Shown here: positions 58,517 to 64,000 of the stretch, in pieces | Numbering within the stretch: position 1 is the first letter of the stretch | Layout: each line of letters opens with the position of its first letter | DNA from: Caldithrix sp. | GTDB taxonomy: Bacteria; Zhuqueibacterota; Zhuqueibacteria; Thermofontimicrobiales; Sulfurfontimicrobiaceae | DNA length: 64,000 nt | Direction of reading: 5' to 3' | Assembly (NCBI GenBank): GCA_020722815.1 | Contig: DYKB01000006.1 | Coordinates: 1-64,000 of the forward strand | Position numbers and translations under genes: made by a program | The notes under the pieces: model-generated | Told to the model about the DNA's origin: nothing | The model's database searches: none | The model's input: the letters and a program-made list of their open reading frames with translations, nothing else

Positions 58517-59386
58517 TTACCGCGCTTTAACCGTCGCGGAATTTACCTGATGCGGCATGGTGGCATTCTGATTTGACACATTTTTTCCAAACCAGTTTTT
58601 CCAGGATTCGAGTTCGACGGTCACGTAACCAATAAATACTTTTAATTTGGCTTTCAATGGCGGTGTCTGGGCATCTGTCGCAAACCAGCCTTCATACTTT
58701 CCACCAAATCCAGCAATAGCTTTGAGATGGGCCTGTCCATCGACCGCATAACTTTTTTGAGAATCTTCCAGGGCGTCTATTTTCATGGCACCACCTTTTC
58801 CTTTGAAACGGATGAAAACTTTACCCATTTTGGCTTCATAAAACGCAGTTAAAGTCTCCTGTTTTGCCAGATGAACATTTCCCCGGGCATAAAAAATCAA
58901 TGACATTCCGTCCTGGACTTTCTCTTCCATTGGCATCTGTTTGATGATAATTTTTGAAGTATCTTCCAGATCAGTCATTTTGACATCAATTATTTGATTG
59001 GGATAATCAAATCGATAGCGAGTTTTATAATACTTGCCGTCAATTTTTTCATCTGCCAGAAACAAGTGGGGATAGAAGTTCTCATCAATGTAGCTTTCAT
59101 AAACGCTGTGCATATTTACAAAAAATATCATGGGATTCGAATCAATATACAACAGGGTTTTATATACTTTCTGTTCGTCCATTTGCATACTATCAGCCAC
59201 TTGCATCGTGAGCGTTCCAAGTCGCAGAAAACCATATTTCACTTTATAAGTGAGTTCTTCACCGATGACCCAGCGAAATTTATTTTGTGCATAACTTTCA
59301 GAAAATACCGAGATAAAGAGAACCAAACATAAAAAATATCTAATTCTCTTTGAGGGTAACATCCTTATAACAGATTTAACTTTCAT
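58517..59386 (-). CDS. DUF3108-family exported protein
   Basis: 289 residues. Signal peptide about 1-33 (ends SYAQ). The mature start WVIGEELTYKVKYGFLRLGT is the DUF3108 signature; the rest is beta-rich. Function of the family is unknown; members are periplasmic. The gene is isolated. Confidence 0.78.
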   Translation of the reverse strand: MKVKSVIRMLPSKRIRYFLCLVLFISVFSESYAQNKFRWVIGEELTYKVKYGFLRLGTLTMQVADSMQMDEQKVYKTLLYIDSNPMIFFVNMHSVYESYIDENFYPHLFLADEKIDGKYYKTRYRFDYPNQIIDVKMTDLEDTSKIIIKQMPMEEKVQDGMSLIFYARGNVHLAKQETLTAFYEAKMGKVFIRFKGKGGAMKIDALEDSQKSYAVDGQAHLKAIAGFGGKYEGWFATDAQTPPLKAKLKVFIGYVTVELESWKNWFGKNVSNQNATMPHQVNSATVKAR

Positions 59387-60325
59387 TGCTCTACAACAGC
59401 TCCTTTATTAATATATAGTTCAAGTCGCTTTAAATTCTCTCCGACAGGGTACTTTTTTCTCACGTAAATTAAAATGATTGGGACCTGAACTGAAATACTG
59501 GCCAGAATTGAATTCCAAATTTTAATGCATATCCTTAAACAGATGAAATTATCAGGAAGCAAGTGATGTCATTACTTCAGGTTAATATTTGACCTGATTC
59601 ACTAAAAAAAGTTTCAAAATATTAAAAATTCATGAAATTACTCGAAAAATTCATGTCATCATTCAGAAAAGATCAATAAAGCGCGGCATAAAAATCTGAT
59701 ACGCTTCTTAATTCTTTTACGGTAACATTCCTGAAAGTTTCAAAAAGGGCGAAATAAAAAATTTCTTAAATTTATCAAGTCACTATTGAATTGCCACGAG
59801 CTTTAGAGGCTGTCCGAGAACTAACCTCGCGAAGATTTTTGAATGGGTATGACCATATATATTGAATAATATTTTAATTTTATTCTATATATTGTGCTGT
59901 TTTAACCTTCGCAAGGTTATTTTAAACCAATTTTTTTAGCTCATGGATCAAATTGCCTCCCAAATTTTCAAAGTGGATTATAACCCACTGGTGTATAAGG
60001 ACTCGGATTTAAAAGCCTGGTGATTTGGGGGGACACTCATGGAACCACGAGCTAAAGCTCAGGGCTATTCAATTGTTTTTTTATGAGTTATAATCGTAAC
60101 CTAACAGCCATGTTCCTGATTCCCCTAAAATTCCTAAAAACAGAATTTGGAGGAAATACAGCGGGGATCAATATCCAACCGAAAACGACTTTACCCGAAA
60201 AAATGCTATATTTTTGAATTTAAGTAATAACTGTTAGCTAAAATTTTTGAAAGGATGTTTTCATTTATATCCTGCTCATTAGATGTTACGACATGATAAA
60301 AGTTACAAAATCAATATTACAGAAA
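59387..60325. other. Long intergenic stretch containing family 1 copy D
   Basis: No gene was found apart from the nested repeat at 59770-60112. 60118-60160 (TTCCCCTAAAATTCC, AATTTGGAGGAAAT) looks like a remnant of the family 6 core. The right edge adjoins the microcompartment promoter. Confidence 0.5.
59770..60112. repeat. Long palindromic element, family 1 copy D, with nested insertion
   Basis: The left end is degenerate; the right end reads TAACCTAACAGCCATG. A 127-bp segment (59808-59934) splits the first CCACGAGCTTTAG hairpin, with TTTAG on each side. Nested part: AGGCTGTCCGAGAACTAACC and CCTTCGCAAGGTTA. Confidence 0.85.
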
Positions 60326-60348
60326 TGTGTCAATTTAGATTAAATTGT
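60326..60348. promoter_or_regulatory. Candidate DeoR operator, upstream copy
   Basis: Its reverse complement begins ACAATTTAATC then AAATTGACA and matches 60427-60448 in opposite orientation, so the two flank the promoter. The DeoR-type gene just downstream is the obvious candidate to bind. Confidence 0.4.
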
Positions 60349-60379
60349 TTCATTTTGATAAAAAATTTATATAATTTGC

Positions 60380-60408
60380 TTGACAATTTATGATGAAATA
60401 TGTATATT
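60380..60408 (+). promoter_or_regulatory. Near-consensus sigma-70 promoter of the microcompartment operon
   Basis: TTGACA (60380-60385), 17 bases, TATATT (60403-60408). Consensus is TTGACA and TATAAT, with one mismatch. Expected transcription start about 60415; the DeoR ATG at 60455 is 40 bp beyond. Confidence 0.75.
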
Positions 60409-60426
60409 ACTCCGCAAAAATCTGAC

Positions 60427-60448
60427 ACAATTTAATCATAAATTATCA
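60427..60448. promoter_or_regulatory. Candidate DeoR operator, leader copy
   Basis: ACAATTTAATC, AT, AAATT follows the promoter and overlaps the leader. Repression here would block transcript elongation or initiation. A third weaker match (GACAATTTATGATG) overlaps the -35 box. Confidence 0.4.
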
Positions 60449-60454
60449 TTTTTC

Positions 60455-61225
60455 ATGTTCCCTTCTGAACGATTAGAAAAATTGGAAGAATTGCTTTTTT
60501 CCCGAAAGTATCTGCAGGTGAGTGAAGTGGTGGCGGAATTAGAAATCTCGCGTGCCACAGCGATTCGCGATCTGGATCACCTGATTCAAAAGGGGCTGGC
60601 TCATCGAATTCGCGGCGGGGTGATTCGGATCAATGCAAAACCCGAAATAGCAACATGTCCATTTTTTACGCAACATTCGTCGATTTCAAATCTTGTTGAA
60701 AAACGAAAAATTGCACAAATGGCCGTGATCCAGTTGCCTGCTCAGGCAACCCTTTTCATTGATGGGGGAACATCAACCATGCAATTGTGCCCATTTTTAA
60801 AAGATGGGGATTTTCGAATTATCACGAATTCAGTCATAATTGCCTGTTATTTCCTGGAAAATTCCAATCTGGAAGTTATTCTCGTGGGGGGATTGCTGCA
60901 TCGGCGCGGGGGGATCACCATTGGACCACTGGCAATGCAGGTCGTCGAAAATATACATGCGGATTGGTTTATTGCCAGCGCGGGTGGAATTGATGAAAGC
61001 GGTATCACCAATACGGATTTGCTGACGGTGGAAATTGAGCAGCAGATGATTCAACGCAGCCATAAGCGGATGTTTTTAATTGATAGCACTAAATTCGGAC
61101 GTAAAGCCTTGACTTTTCTTACCGATTTTAAACAATTGGATGTACTGGTTACCGATTCGGCTCCTCCTGAGGGTCTTCAGCAACGGCTAAACTTATCCAA
61201 TGTTCAGGTGGTTATTGCCCGATAA
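60455..61225 (+). CDS. DeoR-family regulator of the microcompartment operon
   Basis: 256 residues from ATG 60455; an upstream TTG at 60380 is the -35 box of a promoter, so the longer frame is wrong. Helix-turn-helix near residues 20-55 (VSEVVAELEISRATAIRDLD), then a DeoR C-terminal phosphosugar-sensor domain (DGGTSTMQL, SAGGIDESGI). First gene of the operon. Planctomycete-type fucose/rhamnose microcompartment loci also start with a DeoR gene, so the inducer may be a sugar phosphate. Confidence 0.88.
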   Translation: MFPSERLEKLEELLFSRKYLQVSEVVAELEISRATAIRDLDHLIQKGLAHRIRGGVIRINAKPEIATCPFFTQHSSISNLVEKRKIAQMAVIQLPAQATLFIDGGTSTMQLCPFLKDGDFRIITNSVIIACYFLENSNLEVILVGGLLHRRGGITIGPLAMQVVENIHADWFIASAGGIDESGITNTDLLTVEIEQQMIQRSHKRMFLIDSTKFGRKALTFLTDFKQLDVLVTDSAPPEGLQQRLNLSNVQVVIAR

Positions 61226-61295
61226 ATTTTTTTATGATTTGAATAAATTGATAGTTGGATTTTAAAATAAAAATTTCATCATTAGCAGGGAAAAA

Positions 61296-61592
61296 ATGGA
61301 ACTCGCACGTGTTGAAGGAACCGTGGTTTCGACTATCAAATCGGAACGATTAAAAGGACTTAAGTTATTATTAGTTAATCTCCTCGGTCCGGATATCAAA
61401 CCGACCAACAATTATGTTGTGGCAGTGGATTCTGTCGGTGCCGGTGCTGGTGAAGTCGTCATTATTGTTCGGGGAAGTTCCGCCCGGCAAACGACCAATC
61501 TCTCCAATGTTCCCACGGATACCAGTATTGTGGCCATTGTGGACACGGTTGAATTTAAAGGAAAAGCGGTTTTTCAAAAATCTGGAAAATGA
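61296..61592 (+). CDS. BMC vertex protein (EutN/CcmL family), first
   Basis: 98 residues. MELARVEGTVVSTIKSERLKG at the start (beyond 20 residues not shown) and AVDSVGAGAGEVVIIVRGSSAR are typical of pentameric shell proteins that cap the corners of bacterial microcompartments. Seven bases separate its stop from the next start. Confidence 0.93.
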   Translation: MELARVEGTVVSTIKSERLKGLKLLLVNLLGPDIKPTNNYVVAVDSVGAGAGEVVIIVRGSSARQTTNLSNVPTDTSIVAIVDTVEFKGKAVFQKSGK

Positions 61593-61599
61593 GGAGCCG

Positions 61600-61863
61600 A
61601 TGAAATTAGGTCAGGTTTTAGGAAAAGTCTGGGCCACCGTCAAAGATCCGCATCTCGAGGGGATCAATTTGGCGATAATGCAGCCGATTGATGAGCATCA
61701 AAAGCCGCTGGGCAGTCCCATCATTGCGGCAAATGTGATTAATGCCCGGGAAAAGGATCTCGTCTTCTGGGTTGGTTCCGCAGAAGCCTGCACGCCTTTT
61801 GCCGATCACCTGATTCCTTCTGATGCGACAATTGTGGGCTATGTCGATAGAATCGATATTTGA
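61600..61863 (+). CDS. BMC vertex protein (EutN/CcmL family), second
   Basis: 87 residues from ATG 61600; GAGGAG lies six bases upstream. MKLGQVLGKVWATVKDP and LVFWVGSAEACTPF mark the family, with a different pore-side sequence from the first copy. Longer upstream frame in the same phase is an artefact of overlap with the first gene. Confidence 0.92.
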   Translation: MKLGQVLGKVWATVKDPHLEGINLAIMQPIDEHQKPLGSPIIAANVINAREKDLVFWVGSAEACTPFADHLIPSDATIVGYVDRIDI

Positions 61864-61904
61864 CGGGGGAGGGGAGCTGTTAAAATATTGATTTGATGTA
61901 TGAA

Positions 61905-61998
61905 AGCGTCATGCGTGAGAAATTATTGGTAATTCAATTTGATTTATTACGTCTCACATTTCACGTATTACGTATCACGTATTACGTATCACGTATCT
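61905..61998. repeat. ACGTATTACGTATCACG repeat
   Basis: Units TTACGTCTCAC, ACGTATTACGTATCACG and ACGTATTACGTATCACG occur in tandem between two vertex protein genes. The pattern is not a CRISPR, since unit and spacer lengths vary. Confidence 0.75.
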
Positions 61999-62059
61999 AG
62001 TAAGCAAACTATTATAATTTAACAATTAGTCACTAAACACCCCCCCAAAAGGCATCAAA

Positions 62060-62371
62060 ATGATACTAGCGCAGGTAATTGGAAGCGTTGTTTCGACTAT
62101 CAAACATGAATCATATCAGAATCAGAAGATCATGCTGGTTCGTCCCATTTCACCGGACGGAGAATTGAAAGCCGGGACAATGGTGGCCGTGGATACGATT
62201 GGTGTCGGAAAGGGTGAAATCGTACTAGTCGCTTCAGAAGGCCGTGCCGCTACAGAAATATTGGAATTCGAGCGCCGGATGCCTTTGCGGACGATAATTC
62301 TGGGTGTGGTGTACCATATTAATTGGACCTATCAGGAAAACCAGGTGCAGGAGTCTTCGTCATCTACATGA
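62060..62371 (+). CDS. BMC vertex protein (EutN/CcmL family), third
   Basis: 103 residues. MILAQVIGSVVSTIKHESY and AVDTIGVGKGEIVLVASEGRA match the family. The C terminus is longer and polar (ends SSSST). Its stop overlaps the next start by ATGA. Confidence 0.92.
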   Translation: MILAQVIGSVVSTIKHESYQNQKIMLVRPISPDGELKAGTMVAVDTIGVGKGEIVLVASEGRAATEILEFERRMPLRTIILGVVYHINWTYQENQVQESSSST

Positions 62372-63087
62372 ACCGGGCTGAATTGGAAAAAATCGTTTAC
62401 GAACTGGTGGAACAGGTTTTAAAAGATCTGCCGCCGGAAATTCTTTCGAAATTGGTATCAAAAAATGATCCGTCCACCCAAAATAATTCCCAACGGCACC
62501 AGTTCGGGAAGGCATTGATCATTGAGGAAGATCTGCGGCAACTTCATCAGCAGGGCATTCGGGAGTTATTAATTGCTCCAAAAGCGATTGTGACACCGGC
62601 AGCCATGGACTATGCTCATTCCAACGGGATGAAAATTCATAGAGGGGGTAACCTGGCTCCTAAAATTAAATCTGCCCCATCGAATTCCGCTCAATCAGGG
62701 GTGGGGATAATCATCTCCGGCTGCAATGATTCCGAACGAAATACACTCCTGAATAACCTGAATCAATTAAATTTTACTTTTACCGAGTATGCTAGTAACC
62801 GCGAATCGGGGCAAAATCTGGAAGAAACCGTAAAATTTTTAGCCCGGCAGGTCGCCATTGGCGTTCATGCGGTTGGTATTGTGCTCCATGAAAATGCCTT
62901 TTCCCTCTCGGTTCAGGTCCGGAAAATTGAAAATATTAAGCCAGCAGTTTATTGGGATGCCCGATCGATTAAAAAACGAAATGACGATTCAGCAAATTTG
63001 CTGTTTTTAAATCCAAAAGTACATCGGTTAAAAGGACTGAATGAAGCGGTAAAGGAATGGCTTGGTTCGCGGATTGGGAATCAATAA
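62368..63087 (+). CDS. Microcompartment protein with encapsulation-like helix and RpiB-like domain
   Basis: 239 residues. The N terminus MNRAELEKIVYELVEQVL is amphipathic and resembles encapsulation peptides that recruit enzymes to shells. A linker leads to IRELLIAPKAIVTPAAMDYA (about 65-85), a motif related to a segment found in EutQ-, EutT-type and other microcompartment proteins. The C-terminal half (about 115-235) follows the RpiB/LacAB sugar-phosphate isomerase fold pattern (GVGIIISGCNDSERNTLLN, then GIVLHENAFSLSVQVRK) but lacks clear catalytic residues. It may be structural or a diverged isomerase. Confidence 0.65.
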   Translation: MNRAELEKIVYELVEQVLKDLPPEILSKLVSKNDPSTQNNSQRHQFGKALIIEEDLRQLHQQGIRELLIAPKAIVTPAAMDYAHSNGMKIHRGGNLAPKIKSAPSNSAQSGVGIIISGCNDSERNTLLNNLNQLNFTFTEYASNRESGQNLEETVKFLARQVAIGVHAVGIVLHENAFSLSVQVRKIENIKPAVYWDARSIKKRNDDSANLLFLNPKVHRLKGLNEAVKEWLGSRIGNQ

Positions 63088-63107
63088 AAATTGTGTGATT
63101 GAATAAT

Positions 63108-64000
63108 ATGAATTTGGTAGAACAGGTAAAAAATGCAGGCGTGGTTGGCGCCGGTGGTGCCGGTTTCCCGACACATGTCAAATTATCATCTAAAGTCGAA
63201 TGGATGCTGGCCAATGGGGCTGAATGCGAGCCATTACTGCATAAAGATCGTGAACTGATGCTCCATTTTCCAGCGGAGATCATTCAGGGGCTTCAATTAG
63301 CGGCGCAGTCGGTTCAGGCCACAAAAGCAGTTTTTGGTATTAAATCGAAAAATAAAGCGGCTATTGAATCACTTGAAAAAAATCGAAAAGATTTTGCATT
63401 TGAGATAAAGGAATTTGGCGATTATTACCCGGCTGGTGATGAATATGAACTGGTTTACGGAATTACGGGACGATTAATTCCACCAGCCGGGATTCCACTG
63501 CAGATTGGGGTCGTGGTCAATAATATCGAAACGCTCTATAATATTTATCAGGCCAGTCAAGGAATTCCGGTTACACACAAATTTTTAACAATCACCGGTC
63601 TGGTGAAGGAACCGATGACAGTTCGCGTTCCTGTCGGTTCACTCATTTCGGATGTGTTAAAAGTAGCTGGCGGGTCTACCATTTCGCAATTTGCCATCAT
63701 GGAAAGTGGTCTGCTCATGGGAAAATTCGTAAAGGATTTACAAAAACCGGTTACCAAAACTACCGGCGGATTAATCGTACTTCCTGCCGATCATCCTTTA
63801 ATCCAACGCTATACCAAACCACCGGCAATGATGGATCGCATTGGCCATTCCGCCTGCGATCAGTGCAGCTATTGTACCGAACTCTGTCCGCGGTATCTGC
63901 TGGGTTATCAGGTGCAGCCCCATCTGGTGATGCGTAGCCTGGGTTTTAGCGTGATGGGACCCGAACTGTGGAATAAATATGCACTGCTGTGTTGTGGATG
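63108..64000 (+). CDS. PduS-like RnfC-family iron-sulfur flavoprotein, partial
   Basis: 297 codons before the window edge. GVVGAGGAGFPTHVKL near the start, an NGAECEPLL motif, EYELVYGITGRLIP and then CDQCSYCTELCPR near residue 250 match PduS/RnfC-type proteins, which carry electrons to cobalamin or NAD recycling in microcompartments. A second ferredoxin cluster and the C terminus lie beyond. The gene starts 20 bp after the RpiB-like gene. Confidence 0.88.
   Translation, partial: MNLVEQVKNAGVVGAGGAGFPTHVKLSSKVEWMLANGAECEPLLHKDRELMLHFPAEIIQGLQLAAQSVQATKAVFGIKSKNKAAIESLEKNRKDFAFEIKEFGDYYPAGDEYELVYGITGRLIPPAGIPLQIGVVVNNIETLYNIYQASQGIPVTHKFLTITGLVKEPMTVRVPVGSLISDVLKVAGGSTISQFAIMESGLLMGKFVKDLQKPVTKTTGGLIVLPADHPLIQRYTKPPAMMDRIGHSACDQCSYCTELCPRYLLGYQVQPHLVMRSLGFSVMGPELWNKYALLCCG

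Noticed and set aside
60380-60454. TTG start for the DeoR gene
   Set aside because: The TTG is the first half of a consensus -35 box; ATG 60455 begins the conserved N terminus.
61905-61998. CRISPR-like repeat array
   Set aside because: The ACGTATTACG units are short, contiguous and irregular, with no unique spacers and no cas genes nearby.

Overview
The window reads as a chromosomal segment of an uncultivated, moderately AT-rich member of the FCB group. Calditrichota/KSB1-like is my best guess, by inference. Supporting signs are TonB-dependent receptor, sorted surface protein and PorV-like porin genes in series, type IX secretion C-terminal sorting domains, a Bacteroidota-like elongation factor P backbone, and many short palindromic non-coding elements between genes. 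No rRNA, tRNA, CRISPR array, complete insertion sequence or phage module was recognised.

Region by region: (1) 0.2-12.9 kb, minus strand: an RpiR-type regulator, an M20 peptidase, two secreted S51 cyanophycinase-like peptidases, a YfcC-type carrier, a TonB-dependent receptor, a type IX-sorted surface protein and a PorV-like protein. Together they suggest uptake and breakdown of an external peptide or polyamino acid. (2) 13-22 kb: an SGNH hydrolase broken by a stop codon and a palindromic element, a HepT/MntA toxin-antitoxin pair, a charged secreted coiled-coil protein, an orphan LytTR regulator, an ATPase between identical 131-bp direct repeats, and an rRNA methyltransferase. (3) 22-32.6 kb: ROK kinase and thioredoxin reductase; a fumarate-reductase-like flavoprotein with an SDR; elongation factor P with an unusual loop; a membrane-anchored spermidine-synthase-fold protein; a trypsin-like lipoprotein protease with a small lipoprotein related to its N-terminal domain. 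(4) 33.7-38.4 kb: a five-gene cassette of serine-acetyltransferase-like, FkbH, acyl carrier protein, GNAT and polysaccharide deacetylase genes. (5) 38.8-50.6 kb: DeoC, an IorA-like protein, an amino acid permease, a URO-D family protein, an HD-GYP response regulator, an old-yellow-enzyme/GltD fusion and a sigma-54 activator. (6) 51.5-59.4 kb: a possible divergent sigma-like protein with a zinc-finger anti-sigma-like partner, a KDG kinase, a HAD hydrolase, a cupin and two exported proteins. (7) 60.3-64 kb: the start of a bacterial microcompartment operon with a DeoR regulator behind a near-consensus promoter, three pentameric vertex proteins, an RpiB-like protein with a candidate encapsulation helix, and a PduS-like flavoprotein cut by the window edge.

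The non-coding DNA is the most striking part. At least a dozen dispersed palindromic element families fill the gaps. Some are nested in one another, some share the same GTCTGTCCGAAAA ends around different hairpins, and several abut or supply stop codons. No transposase is present, so any mobility would be in trans. All functional calls rest on reading translated motifs by eye; no database search was run.
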